Shown: positions 35,904-44,488 of the stretch, piece after piece | Layout of the letters: each line of letters starts with the position of its first letter | Numbering within the stretch: position 1 is the first letter of the stretch | Assembly (NCBI RefSeq): GCF_003970865.1 | Contig: NZ_RXLZ01000009.1 | Coordinates: 1-64,000, forward strand | DNA: 64,000 bases | From: Stenotrophomonas maltophilia | GTDB taxonomy: Bacteria; Pseudomonadota; Gammaproteobacteria; Xanthomonadales; Xanthomonadaceae | Direction: 5' to 3' | Notes under the pieces: generated by a model | Database searches by the model: none | The model's input: the letters and a program-made list of their open reading frames with translations, nothing else | Told to the model about the DNA's origin: nothing | Made by a program: the position numbers and the translations under genes

Positions 35904-36365
35904 ATGGGCCGTGAAGACGCTGCCATGACACTCCAGCACTGCCCCTCGCTGGTCGGCGTACTTGCCGCCGACCTTGGTACCGCTGCCTTTGCTTCACTGC
36001 CGTCGGCGTCGGCGGCCTCGCCTTCCGATCCGCGGCTGCGGCGGATCCTCGATTTCATCGATGCGCACCTGGGTGAGTGCGAACTGGACGAGCGCATGAT
36101 CCGCGATGCCTTCGCGCTCTCGCGGCCCACGCTGTACCGGTTGTTCCAGGCCTTGGGCGGGGTCGCCCGCTACATCCGCGAACGGCGCCTGTGGCTGGCC
36201 CACCGCCACCTCGACCGCGACCCCTGCTGCAGCGTCACCTGGCTGCTGTATGAAGTGGGCTTCGCCTCGGAGCGCCAGTTCCAGCGTGCCTTCCAGGCCC
36301 GTTATGGGATGTCACCGGCGCAGTGGCGCCGTGCCTGCCGCGGCCAGCCAATGCACCTTTCATGA
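35904..36365 (+). CDS. Short AraC/XylS-type transcriptional regulator divergent from tssB
   Basis: This 153-residue protein consists of little more than an AraC-type DNA-binding domain. Two helix-turn-helix units are visible: ERMIRDAFALSRPTLYRLFQ, and SVTWLLYEVGFASERQFQRA followed by FQARYGMSPAQWRR. No effector-binding N-terminal domain is present, only about 45 residues. An ATG at 35925 (146 residues, GTGAAG upstream) is an equally good start. It is the only gene of the cluster on the plus strand and faces away from the tssB promoter, so local control of the T6SS is likely. That is inference. Confidence 0.82.
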   Translation: MGREDAAMTLQHCPSLVGVLAADLGTAAFASLPSASAASPSDPRLRRILDFIDAHLGECELDERMIRDAFALSRPTLYRLFQALGGVARYIRERRLWLAHRHLDRDPCCSVTWLLYEVGFASERQFQRAFQARYGMSPAQWRRACRGQPMHLS

Positions 36366-36377
36366 GGGGCCTGGCCG

Positions 36378-36437
36378 CATCCACGCATGGCGTGGATCTA
36401 CCGGAACCGCGGTATTGGATCCACGCCATGCGTGGAT
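36378..36437. repeat. Pair of SMAG-like palindromes (ATCCACGC type), inverted
   Basis: Two copies of an imperfect palindrome (ATCCACGCATGGCGTGGAT and its counterpart) face each other about 20 nt apart, and one carries CTAC at its end. This fits the SMAG repeat family of Stenotrophomonas. Confidence 0.7.
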
Positions 36438-36463
36438 GGCCGTTTGTGCGGCCCACAAAAGGT

Positions 36464-36493
36464 GACGCCGGCGCGCATCCTGCGGCCGGCGTC
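36464..36493 (-). terminator. Hairpin between convergent araC-type and usp genes
   Basis: GACGCCGG pairs with CCGGCGTC across a 14-nt loop. On the minus strand it is followed by ACCTTTTG, so it could end the stress-protein transcript. The T-run is short. Confidence 0.4.
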
Positions 36494-36519
36494 GGGTCCC
36501 CTCCCCGGGAACGCTTGAA

Positions 36520-36966
36520 TCAGCGGATGACCAGCACCGGCAGCGTGCTGCGTGCCAGCACCTCGGCAGTCTGGCTGCCCAGCAGCACGCGGGTCACGCC
36601 ACGGCGGCCATGCGAGGTCATCACGATCAGGTCGCTATTGCGCTCGCCGGCGGTCTCGATGATGCCGTCAGCCGCATAGCGGTCCAGCACATGCACCGGA
36701 TTGGCGGTAATGCCCTGCTCGGCGGCCTTGGCCAGCGCCGGCTGCAGCACCTTCTGCGCGCCTTCCTCGCGGTCGGCCTTGTACTCGGGGCTGTTCATGT
36801 AGCCCACGCTCCAGCCCATGGCGTCGTACATGCCGACGGCCCACGGCTCGGAAACGGTCACGATATCGACCTCGGCGTTGAGGTCCTTGGCCAGCTCCAG
36901 GCCCTTGGCCAGGCCCTTGTCGGCCAGCTCGGATCCGTCGGTGGCAATCAGGATGCGCTTGTACAT
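36520..36966 (-). CDS. Universal stress protein, UspA family
   Basis: This 148-residue UspA-domain protein starts MYKRILIATDGSELADKG after a GGAG site. The ATP-binding signature of the UspFG/MJ0577 type is present near the C-terminus: MTSHGRRGVTRVLLGSQTAEVL (G-2x-G-9x-G-S/T). Other text is VSEPWAVG and IIETAGERNSDLIVM. Such proteins bind ATP and support survival under stress. It stands alone, convergent with the AraC-type gene. Confidence 0.93.
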   Translation of the reverse strand: MYKRILIATDGSELADKGLAKGLELAKDLNAEVDIVTVSEPWAVGMYDAMGWSVGYMNSPEYKADREEGAQKVLQPALAKAAEQGITANPVHVLDRYAADGIIETAGERNSDLIVMTSHGRRGVTRVLLGSQTAEVLARSTLPVLVIR

Positions 36967-37149
36967 GGTGGGGCTCCGTGGCGGTCTGCCAGATGGGAAC
37001 AACACCATTGCACACCGGATGTGCAGGGCGCGCCTTGAGCAGGATCAATCCGGCGCCGCGCAGCGGCGTGTGCGCACCGCCGGCTTGCGTACCCACTGAC
37101 CGCGGCGCATGCTGACCAAGCGGTATCGGGCCGCCCTGGGAGACCCCGC

Positions 37150-37296
37150 ATGCAGGACAGCAAGCCGACACCACCAAGAACGCTCAGGATCATCCTGTGG
37201 AGCCTCATCGCCGCCTTCGTGCTGTTCTGCGGCGGCTATTATCTGGGCAAGGATCTTGCCCAGCGCGACAACGCCCGGCAGTCAGCCGGCCGATAA
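37150..37296 (+). CDS. 48-aa single-pass membrane protein
   Basis: An ATG preceded by GGGAG opens 48 codons ending in TAA. The protein has a charged/Pro N-terminus (MQDSKPTPPRTLR), one membrane helix (about residues 14-32, IILWSLIAAFVLFCGGYYLG) and a hydrophilic tail (KDLAQRDNARQSAGR). Codon use and layout look genuine, but no family is recognised. A SMAG pair starts 10 nt after its stop. The function is unknown. Confidence 0.6.
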   Translation: MQDSKPTPPRTLRIILWSLIAAFVLFCGGYYLGKDLAQRDNARQSAGR

Positions 37297-37305
37297 CCTG
37301 CTGCC

Positions 37306-37366
37306 GTAGTCGAGCTTGCTCGACTGCTTCTGCTCACAAAAGGCAGTCGAGCAAGCTCGACTCTAC
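37306..37366. repeat. SMAG pair (GTAGTCGAGCTTGCTCGAC type)
   Basis: Two palindromic units TCGAGCTTGCTCGA stand in inverted order, beginning with GTAG and ending with CTAC. The pair can fold into one long stem. Confidence 0.8.
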
Positions 37367-37379
37367 GGCGCCCCCATCT

Positions 37380-37934
37380 TCAGGCGATCTGCACCACGCG
37401 TGCGTTCTGGCACAGCGGATAACTGGCCACGAATTCGGCAATCGCATCACGCATCGCTTCGAACGATTCGCCGTACATGTACAGCGCGGTCTCGGTCGGG
37501 CCCTGCCACCAGCTGCAGATCTCGCCAAGGCCGTCGATGTTCTCCGACAGCTGTTCGAACACGTGGTTCGAATCGCACTGTTCGTAGACTTCGTCCGGCA
37601 GGTTCAGGCCATCCAGGTAGATGCCCAGGCCCTCGGTCACGCCGAAGCTGCGGTCGGCCTCGCCCGCACCCTGCAGCTGCGAAACCTTCGGCGCACCCAG
37701 CTGTTCCAGCAGGTCGATCAGCTTCGGCACGCCGGCCGCATCGACCAGGGCAACTTCGATATCACCGTATTCGACCTCACCGAGGTCGGACATCGCGGTG
37801 CCGCCGCCAGTCAGCTCGCCCACCTGGGCCGCCTGCAGCAACGCGTCGAGCGGATCCTCGAACAGTTCGTGGCGATGCTCCGGCTGCAGTCGGGCGTTCA
37901 ACTTCACGGTGACGTACAGCGTGGGTTCGGTCAT
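37380..37934 (-). CDS. Hypothetical 184-aa acidic protein
   Basis: This soluble, acidic protein of 184 residues is not recognised. The ATG (MTEPTLYVTVKLNARLQP) is preceded by AGGAACG; the frame runs further upstream into repeat DNA and is rejected there. Visible parts are a beta-like N-terminus, GELTGGGTAMSDLGEVEYGDIEV, and a C-terminus with MYGESFEAMRDAIAEFVASYP. No signal peptide or membrane segment is seen. It is flanked by SMAG pairs on both sides and looks like a monocistronic gene. Confidence 0.75.
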   Translation of the reverse strand: MTEPTLYVTVKLNARLQPEHRHELFEDPLDALLQAAQVGELTGGGTAMSDLGEVEYGDIEVALVDAAGVPKLIDLLEQLGAPKVSQLQGAGEADRSFGVTEGLGIYLDGLNLPDEVYEQCDSNHVFEQLSENIDGLGEICSWWQGPTETALYMYGESFEAMRDAIAEFVASYPLCQNARVVQIA

Positions 37935-37966
37935 GGGGGCGTTCCTGGAAGATGTCAGGCCCCATT

Positions 37967-38030
37967 GTAGAGTCGAGCTTGCTCGACTGCCTTTCCCGCC
38001 AGAAGCAGCCGAGCATGGACTCGGCTCCAC
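37967..38030. repeat. SMAG pair, mixed TCGAG/CCGAG units
   Basis: A GTAGAGTCGAGCTTGCTCGAC unit faces a divergent unit CAGCCGAGCATGGACTCGGC. The second has a related but different stem sequence, so the pair is heterologous. Confidence 0.75.
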
Positions 38031-38039
38031 AACATCCCG

Positions 38040-38366
38040 TCAACGCAGGAACGGCGCCACCTTGCGCTTCAGCAACTCCACCAGCACCGGGTCCATGTAG
38101 TCGTAGTCATCCGGGATATCCAGGCAGATCACCCGCTTGCCGTTCAACCAGGCCTTGTAGCGGCTGGACAGCCGGTTGCGGTGGGCGCGCTCCATCACGA
38201 ACACCAGGTCGGCCCACTGCAGCAGCTCCGGGCTGAGCACTTCCTCGGCGTCGGCCAGCAGCCCGGCCGAGGCGGTCTCGATGCCCGGCCAATCGGCGAA
38301 TACCTGCTCGGCCGTCGGGCTGCGAAGGCGGTTCTGGCTACAGAGGAAGAGCACGTTGCGGGTCAT
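38040..38366 (-). CDS. Low-molecular-weight protein tyrosine phosphatase-like protein
   Basis: This 108-residue protein starts MTRNVLFLCSQNRLRSP. The phosphatase P-loop C-X5-R-S is intact (Cys9, Arg15, Ser16). A downstream LDIPDDYDYMDP supplies a candidate general acid. The protein is shorter than classical LMW-PTPs (about 150) and belongs to the short form common in Gammaproteobacteria. The substrate is unknown. It stands between SMAG pairs. Confidence 0.8.
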   Translation of the reverse strand: MTRNVLFLCSQNRLRSPTAEQVFADWPGIETASAGLLADAEEVLSPELLQWADLVFVMERAHRNRLSSRYKAWLNGKRVICLDIPDDYDYMDPVLVELLKRKVAPFLR

Positions 38367-38380
38367 GGGTACTCGCCCTT

Positions 38381-38446
38381 GTAGAGCCGAGCCCATGCTC
38401 GGCTGATTTTCCCGGTACAGGCAGCCGAGCATGGGCTCGGCTCTAC
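38381..38446. repeat. SMAG pair (GAGCCGAGCCCATGCTCGG type)
   Basis: Two CCGAGC-ATG-GCTCGG palindromes in inverted order are bounded by GTAG and CTAC, in the gap between uvrD and the phosphatase gene. Confidence 0.8.
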
Positions 38447-38462
38447 AGGATGCCTGCGGTGA

Positions 38463-40655
38463 TCAGATCACCGTCAGGTTGGCGTAGGCCATCACCAGCC
38501 ACTTGCTGCCGGCATCGGCAAACTCGACCTGCACGCGAGCGTGGGCGCCGCTGCCTTCGTAGTCGGTCACCATGCCTTCGCCGAACTTGGGATGGGTGAC
38601 CAGCGCGCCGAGCTTCAGCGGCGGTGCCTCGATCGAGGCATGGCCCATCACCCGGCTTGCGCCCATCGAGGCCGGCCGCGAGACCTGCACCTTCGGGCGC
38701 ACTTCGTGCAGCAACTCGCGCGGAATCTCGCGCAGGAAGCGCGATGGCAGGCTGTAGTTGTCCTGGCCATGAATGCGGCGCGACTCGGCATAGCTCAGCA
38801 CCAGTTTCTGGCGCGCGCGGGTGATGCCGACGTAGGCCAGGCGGCGCTCTTCTTCCAGCCGCCCGCTTTCCTCCAGCGAACGTGCGCTGGGGAACAGCCC
38901 CTCTTCCACGCCAGCCAGAAACACCAGCGGGAATTCCAGGCCCTTGGCCGAGTGCAGGGTCATCAGCTGCACGCCCTCCTCGCCCGCCTGCGCCTGGCCC
39001 TCACCGGCCTCCAGCGCGGCATAGCCCAGGAAGGCCACCAGCTCATCCATGTCCTCGCCCACTTCCTCGATATCGTCTGCGCGGCGCACGAAGCGCGAGG
39101 CCACCGAGACCAGTTCGTCGAGGTTGTCGGTGCGCGATTCGGAGTCCAGCGCGTTGCGGCTTTCCTTGCTCCAATGCTCGCGCAGCTGCGAGCGCGCCAG
39201 CACATGGTCCACGCGCTCGGCCAGGGTCATGTGCAGGGTCTGCGCCTGCAGCTCGTTGACCAGCACCAGGAAACCGGCCAGCGCATTGCGCGCGCGTGCG
39301 GCCAGCGTGCTGCCCTGGGTGACCAGCATGGTCGCTTCCCACAGCGAAATGCCCTGCGCGCGTGCCTCGCGGCGCACTTCGTCCAGCGTGCGATCGCCAA
39401 TGCCACGGGTGGGCGTATTGACCACGCGCTCGAAGGCGGCGTCATCGTTGCGGTTGGACAGCAGGCGCAGGTAGGCCAGCGCGTCCTTGATTTCGGCACG
39501 CTCGAAGAAGCGCATGCCGCCGTACACGCGGTACGGCACCTGTTCGCTCAGCAGCGCTTCTTCCAGCGCGCGCGACTGCGCGTTGCTGCGGTAGAGCACA
39601 GCCACTTCGGTGTAGCTGCCGCCATCGCGCACCCACTGGCGAGCACGCTCGACGATGTAGCGCGCCTCGTCCATCTCGTTGTACGCGGCGTACAGGTCGA
39701 TCGGCTCGCCGTCGCCGCTGTCGGTCCACAGCTGCTTGCCGATGCGATCCGGGTTGTGCGCGATCACCGCATTGGCGGCACCGAGGATGTTGGCGGTGGA
39801 GCGGTAGTTCTGTTCCAGGCGGATGGTCTGCGCGCCCGGGAAGTCGCGCAGGAAGCCCTGCACGTTCTCGACCTTGGCACCGCGCCAGCCGTAGATGGCC
39901 TGGTCATCGTCGCCGACCACGAACACGTGGCCGGAATCGCCGGCCAGCACGCGCACGAAGGCGTACTGGATGGCATTGGTGTCCTGGAACTCGTCCACCA
40001 GGATCTCGCGGAAGCGGGCGCGGTAGTGCGCCAGCAGCGCCGGGTTGTCGCGCAGCAGTTCGTGCGCGCGCAGCAGCAGCTCGGCGAAGTCGACCAGGCC
40101 GGCGCGGTCGCAGCGCGCCTGGTACTCGATGTAGGCCTGGCGCATGGTTTCCAGCCACGCGTCGTGCGGCTCGGGCTGGATGTGCTGCGGGCGACGGCCT
40201 TCGTCCTTCTGTTCGTTGATCCACCACGCAATCTGCTTGGGTGGGTACTTGCCGTCATCCAGTTCCAGCGCCTGCACCACGCGCTTGACCAGCCGCAGCT
40301 GGTCGTCCGAATCCATCACCTGGAAGCCTTCGGGCAGCTTCGCGTCCTGCCAGTGCAGGCGCAGCAGGCGGTTGGCCAGGCCGTGGAAGGTACCGATCCA
40401 CATGCCACGGCTGCCGTTGGGCAGCTGTGCGTCGATGCGGTGGCGCATTTCGCCGGCCGCCTTGTTGGTGAAGGTCACCGCGAAAATGCCGTGGGTCGGC
40501 ACGCCATCGACTTCATGCAGCCAGGCGATGCGGTGGGTGAGTACGCGGGTCTTGCCGGAACCGGCACCGGCCAGCACCAGGTGGTGGCCGGGGGGAGCGG
40601 AGACGGCTTCGCGCTGGGCCGGGTTCAGGCCATCAAGCAGGTGGGAGACATCCAT
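38463..40655 (-). CDS. uvrD: DNA helicase II UvrD
   Basis: This 730-residue superfamily 1A 3'-5' helicase acts in nucleotide excision and mismatch repair. Motifs in order are Q-motif LNPAQREAV, Walker A AGAGSGKT (29-36), FTNKAAGEM, DEFQDTN (motif II), GDDDQAIYGWRGA (motif III), LEQNYRST (motif IV), and TLHSAKGLEFPLVFL with VGITRARQ (motifs V/VI). The C-terminal GALVTHPKFGEGMV and HARVQVEFAD are the UvrD-specific tail. It lies 9 nt after the FAD oxidoreductase gene and may be cotranscribed with it. Confidence 0.95.
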   Translation of the reverse strand: MDVSHLLDGLNPAQREAVSAPPGHHLVLAGAGSGKTRVLTHRIAWLHEVDGVPTHGIFAVTFTNKAAGEMRHRIDAQLPNGSRGMWIGTFHGLANRLLRLHWQDAKLPEGFQVMDSDDQLRLVKRVVQALELDDGKYPPKQIAWWINEQKDEGRRPQHIQPEPHDAWLETMRQAYIEYQARCDRAGLVDFAELLLRAHELLRDNPALLAHYRARFREILVDEFQDTNAIQYAFVRVLAGDSGHVFVVGDDDQAIYGWRGAKVENVQGFLRDFPGAQTIRLEQNYRSTANILGAANAVIAHNPDRIGKQLWTDSGDGEPIDLYAAYNEMDEARYIVERARQWVRDGGSYTEVAVLYRSNAQSRALEEALLSEQVPYRVYGGMRFFERAEIKDALAYLRLLSNRNDDAAFERVVNTPTRGIGDRTLDEVRREARAQGISLWEATMLVTQGSTLAARARNALAGFLVLVNELQAQTLHMTLAERVDHVLARSQLREHWSKESRNALDSESRTDNLDELVSVASRFVRRADDIEEVGEDMDELVAFLGYAALEAGEGQAQAGEEGVQLMTLHSAKGLEFPLVFLAGVEEGLFPSARSLEESGRLEEERRLAYVGITRARQKLVLSYAESRRIHGQDNYSLPSRFLREIPRELLHEVRPKVQVSRPASMGASRVMGHASIEAPPLKLGALVTHPKFGEGMVTDYEGSGAHARVQVEFADAGSKWLVMAYANLTVI

Positions 40656-40664
40656 GCCCCCATT

Positions 40665-42068
40665 TTACGGCATCGCCGTCGCGGCTCCTGCGACCACCTG
40701 GGTGGCCAGTGCCTGCGCCTGCTGACGCAGTTCAGGCACCGCCAGGCTTTCCCACAGGCTGCCGATGCGCAGGCTGCCAAGCACGCCCAGCCGCGCCTGC
40801 GGCTGGCCACCCACTGCGAGCAGGCGGTCGCCCGGCACCGTGCTGTCCAGGCCCAGCCCATGTGGGCCGGGGCGGGCAAGCCCATCGGCCTGCAGCTGCT
40901 GCAGCAACGGATTGCGCAGTGCACTGGCACGGGTTTCCACACCGGTGGCGTTGATCACCCCGCCAATCGTCCACTGCTGTTCATTGCCGGAGGGAGAGCG
41001 GCCAGACAGCCGCAGGGCATCGCCTTCGCGCCAGACGCGCTGCAGGCGTGACCGATGGATGCGCAGTTGGCCGCTGTCCTGCAGGGACTGCAGCTGCGCG
41101 TCCACCTCTTCGGCGATGCGGTGGCGATGTACGTCCCAGTAGCGCACCACATGGCGCAGGAAACGACGCTGGTCGGCCTCATCGAGGCTGCACCACAGCG
41201 CCTGCCCGTGCGGACGGATACGGTCCATCACGCCCTGCCATGGCAGGCCGTCGGCCTGTGCCTGGCGTGCGAACCCGCGCAACGCGCGCAGGCGCTGGCG
41301 CAGGTTCATCGGCAACAGCGCAGCCGGGTCGAACGTGGGCAGACCACCATGCGCATGCGGCAACGGCAGCAGGCCGTGGCGCGAGATCACGTGCAGCGGG
41401 CCGGTGTGGCCGGCGGCGACCAATGCCAACACGGTGTCGGCCATGCTCAGGCCGGACCCGACGATGGCCACGGCCTGCTCGCCGGCCAGGGTGCGTACGC
41501 CGTCGTAGTCCCAGGCCTCGATCACGTCATCGGCGGGCAGTGCCTCGGCACCGGCCACCGGCAGCGGCCGCATGCTGTTGCCGGTGGCGAGCACCGCCTG
41601 CGCGGCGTGCAGCGCCTGGCCATCGCCCAGCTGCAGACGGTAGCCATGGTCATCCGGCTGCAGTCCCAGCACCGGCTGCGCGATCACCCGCAGCTGCGCC
41701 GGGCTGGCGGCGGCGGCCTCCTGCAGGCGCTGCTGCAGGTAGGCAGCAAAGTAGTGGCGGCACACATAGCGCTCGCCCAGCACCTCGCGCGCCTCGCCCG
41801 GGTAAGCGTTGGCGGCCACCAGGTAGTCGAGGAAGTCGCCGGGCTGGTCGGCAAACGCACTCATCTTCGCCGCCGGCACGTTCAGCAGATGCTCCGGCCA
41901 CGGCGTGGCATAGGCGATGCCCTGGGCCAGCTGCGAGGCGGGTTCGAAGATGGCCAGCGCCAACGACGCCTTGGCCTGGCGCAATACCTGGATCGCCACC
42001 AGCACCCCGGCCGCACCACCACCGATGATCGCCAGGTCCAGTTCGCCATTACGCGGTGAATCAGTCAT
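40665..42068 (-). CDS. FAD/NAD(P)-binding protein (NAD_binding_9 type)
   Basis: This protein of about 467 residues has an N-terminal dinucleotide fold AIIGGGAAGVLVA (about 13-25) and a second nucleotide motif VAIVGSGLSMADTVLAL (about 200), together with VLATGNSMRPLP. GIAYATPWPEHLLNVPAAKMSAF is characteristic of the FAD/NAD(P)-binding domain proteins related to HydA-type oxidoreductases. No cofactor domain beyond FAD/NAD(P) is visible and the substrate is unknown. An ATG six codons upstream is an alternative start. Confidence 0.8.
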   Translation of the reverse strand: MTDSPRNGELDLAIIGGGAAGVLVAIQVLRQAKASLALAIFEPASQLAQGIAYATPWPEHLLNVPAAKMSAFADQPGDFLDYLVAANAYPGEAREVLGERYVCRHYFAAYLQQRLQEAAAASPAQLRVIAQPVLGLQPDDHGYRLQLGDGQALHAAQAVLATGNSMRPLPVAGAEALPADDVIEAWDYDGVRTLAGEQAVAIVGSGLSMADTVLALVAAGHTGPLHVISRHGLLPLPHAHGGLPTFDPAALLPMNLRQRLRALRGFARQAQADGLPWQGVMDRIRPHGQALWCSLDEADQRRFLRHVVRYWDVHRHRIAEEVDAQLQSLQDSGQLRIHRSRLQRVWREGDALRLSGRSPSGNEQQWTIGGVINATGVETRASALRNPLLQQLQADGLARPGPHGLGLDSTVPGDRLLAVGGQPQARLGVLGSLRIGSLWESLAVPELRQQAQALATQVVAGAATAMP

Positions 42069-42131
42069 GTGCCGATTGTAGGCCATCGGCGATGACAGGC
42101 CGGATTGCCGAAATGGGCGGCCGGCAGTGCC

Positions 42132-43550
42132 TTACATCAACGCATCGGCCAGCCGTGCGATGCCCTCGCGGCTGCGCCGCCACGTGGGGCGGCTGCGCCA
42201 CTGCTGCAGATCCAGCTGCCGCGACTCACGCAGATAGCCATCCTCGATCGCGCACAGCTGTTGCACCAGCGCGCGGTCGTAGCAGATCAGGCCGATTTCG
42301 GCATTCAGCGCGAACGAGCGGATATCCATGTTGATCGAACCGAGCACGGCGATGTCCTCGTCCACGCTCATGTGCTTGGCGTGCAGGAACTGCGGTTCGT
42401 ACAAGGCGATGCGCACGCCACAGCGCAGCAGCTCGTCGTAGTACGCCTCCTGCGCCCACGAAGTCAGCCGCTGATTGTTGCTGGCCGACAGGATCAGCTG
42501 CACCTGCACGCCGGACAACGCCGCAATGCGCAAGGCGCTGAGCGTGGCTTCGTCCGGCACGAAGTACGGGGTGACCATCACCAGCCGGCGCCGTGCCAGA
42601 TGGATCAGCGCGGCTACCGCGTCGCGCGCGTTGCTGTACGGGTAGGCCGGGCCGCTGGGCAGCAGCTGGGTGGCGATATCGTCGCCGCATTCGGGCACAT
42701 CGGTGATCACATCCAGGCGCTGGCCGGTCTCCATGTACCAGTCACTGGCGAACACGGCTTCCAGATGCGCCACCGCCGGGCCGCGCACGCGCGCCACCAG
42801 CTCGCGGTTCGGGTGGCCGGGCACGAACTGCGGGCCCGCCAGGTTCTGCGAACCTACATAGGCCACTTCGTTGTCGATCACCGCGATCTTTCGATGGTTG
42901 CGCAGGTCCATGCGCCCGCTGCGGCGCCAGCGCAGGCCACCGGGCAGCATCGCGCGCACTTCGATGTCGCGCGCCTGCAGGCGCTTGCGATAGGCACGCA
43001 GGCCACGCTTGGCACCCACCGCGTCGAGCAGCACACGGCACTGCACGCCACGGGCGGCGGCACGCTGCAGTGCCTCGACCACCGCCTCGCCCACCGCGTC
43101 GTCGAACATCAGGTAGTACAGCAGGTGCACGCGGTCTTCGGCCTGGTCGATGTCGGCGATCAGCGTGTGCAGCGATTCGTCGTAGTCGGTCAGCAGGTCG
43201 ACCGCGTTGCCGTGCACCGGCATGAAGTCGCCCTGGCGCTGCACCAGCGGCACGATCTCGGCGCAGGCGGTGTCCGGCTGCGGGGTCCAACGCAGGCGAT
43301 GCTGCAGCGCCTGCTCCTCGCGGATGACCTGCGAGGCCTCGGCCTGGCGGCGGATGCGCTCACGCGACAGCCACGGGTGGCCGAACAGCAGGTACAGCGG
43401 CAGGCCCAGCAGGGGCACGAAGCCGACCAGCAGCAGCCAGCTGCGCGCCGCACCCGGCGTGGTGCGGGTGGGGATCCAGCACAGCGCGACCAGCCGGATC
43501 AGCCAGTCGATCAGCAGCAGGTACGAACCCAGCAACCACTCGAACAGCAT
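42132..43550 (-). CDS. cls: Phospholipase D-family cardiolipin synthase
   Basis: The protein has 472 residues from the ATG opening MLFEWLLGSYLLL (an ATG at 43580 would add ten residues). Two N-terminal membrane helices are followed by two PLD catalytic motifs: NHRKIAVIDNEVAYVGSQN and HAKHMSVDEDIAVLGSINMD, both with the HxKxxxxD residues intact. The layout is that of bacterial cardiolipin synthases, which condense phosphatidylglycerol molecules in the inner membrane. The downstream end is close to the FAD gene. Confidence 0.9.
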   Translation of the reverse strand: MLFEWLLGSYLLLIDWLIRLVALCWIPTRTTPGAARSWLLLVGFVPLLGLPLYLLFGHPWLSRERIRRQAEASQVIREEQALQHRLRWTPQPDTACAEIVPLVQRQGDFMPVHGNAVDLLTDYDESLHTLIADIDQAEDRVHLLYYLMFDDAVGEAVVEALQRAAARGVQCRVLLDAVGAKRGLRAYRKRLQARDIEVRAMLPGGLRWRRSGRMDLRNHRKIAVIDNEVAYVGSQNLAGPQFVPGHPNRELVARVRGPAVAHLEAVFASDWYMETGQRLDVITDVPECGDDIATQLLPSGPAYPYSNARDAVAALIHLARRRLVMVTPYFVPDEATLSALRIAALSGVQVQLILSASNNQRLTSWAQEAYYDELLRCGVRIALYEPQFLHAKHMSVDEDIAVLGSINMDIRSFALNAEIGLICYDRALVQQLCAIEDGYLRESRQLDLQQWRSRPTWRRSREGIARLADALM

Positions 43551-43597
43551 CGCGTCGCCCGTCGGGAGGTGATGGGCCATTCTGCCCAGCGGGGTGT

Positions 43598-43737
43598 GTA
43601 GAGTCGAGCTGCGCTCGACTGCTTTGAACCAGCGTGTCGACCAAGGTCGACACCTACCAGGGCGGGACAGATGTGCCGACCGAGGTTGGCACCTACCGGG
43701 GGTGGAGGGAGCATGCCGACCAACGGTCGGCACCCAC
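43598..43737. repeat. Cluster of three SMAG-like elements of different types
   Basis: GAGTCGAGCTGCGCTCGAC, GTGTCGACCAAGGTCGACAC and GCCGACC-GGTCGGC type palindromes follow each other within 140 nt, with GTAG or CTACC ends. This is an unusually mixed group. Confidence 0.75.
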
Positions 43738-43766
43738 AGGCACCCACCACGGGAACATCGGGCATG

Positions 43767-43794
43767 AAAAAACCCGCCACAAGGGCGGGTTTCT
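43767..43794 (-). terminator. Rho-independent terminator after rpmB-rpmG
   Basis: On the minus strand AAACCCGCC pairs with GGCGGGTTT across a 5-nt loop and runs into TTTTTT. It lies about 27 nt after the rpmG stop. Confidence 0.88.
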
Positions 43795-43820
43795 TCGCGG
43801 GGATCAGCAATCCTTGCGGA

Positions 43821-43985
43821 TTACTTGATCTTGCCTTCCTTGTACGGGACGTGCTTGCGCACGACCGGATCGTACTTGGAGAATTCCATCTTCCCCGGGG
43901 TGTTCTTCTTGTTCTTGTCGGTCGTGTAGAAGTGACCGGTACCAGCGGTCGAAATCATACGGACCTTATCGCGCTTGCCTGCCAT
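43821..43985 (-). CDS. rpmG: 50S ribosomal protein L33
   Basis: 54 codons encode [20 protein letters not shown], then [19 protein letters not shown] and [14 protein letters not shown], a standard L33. It belongs to the Cys-free form that does not need zinc. It follows rpmB by 13 nt and ends before a strong terminator, the usual rpmB-rpmG operon. It is too short to appear in a 60-codon scan. Confidence 0.97.
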   Translation of the reverse strand: MAGKRDKVRMISTAGTGHFYTTDKNKKNTPGKMEFSKYDPVVRKHVPYKEGKIK

Positions 43986-43998
43986 GATCGTCTACTCC

Positions 43999-44235
43999 TC
44001 AGACCTTTTCGCCGCGCGCACGCAGCTCAGCCAGAACGGAATCGATACCGTTCTTGTCGATGGTGCGCAGTGCATGCGCGGAAACACGAAGCTTCACCCA
44101 GCGGTTTTCGCTGGCAACCCAGAAGCGGCGCTCGTGCAGATTCGGCAGGAAACGACGACGGGTCTTGTTGTTGGCGTGCGAGACGTTGTTACCCGTCTGC
44201 ACTCGCTTGCCGGAAACCTGGCATACGCGGGACAT
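43999..44235 (-). CDS. rpmB: 50S ribosomal protein L28
   Basis: This 78-residue protein begins [20 protein letters not shown] and contains [16 protein letters not shown] and [18 protein letters not shown], the L28 pattern. It is the first gene of the rpmB-rpmG unit. The upstream gap of about 250 nt to the exonuclease gene should hold its promoter, but no convincing -35/-10 pair was assigned. Confidence 0.97.
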   Translation of the reverse strand: MSRVCQVSGKRVQTGNNVSHANNKTRRRFLPNLHERRFWVASENRWVKLRVSAHALRTIDKNGIDSVLAELRARGEKV

Positions 44236-44488
44236 TGCGCACCTCGATAGTAAGTTGTGTCAGCCCGTAGCCCGGGAGACGGCGGCCTCGATGGTTGCCC
44301 ACCACACGTCAAGAGAATCAAAGGGTTACGCTGGCGTTGGGCGGCCGGGGACGTGCTCCCGGGGGCGCCGCCCGGTAGAAAACCGGACACAGCGAGCCGC
44401 GCATTATGCACGGGTTCAAGCACTTGCGCAAGTTACCCACAGGCCGGGACTGAATGCTACGGCCGCTCCCCTGTAGAGCCGGGCCGGC

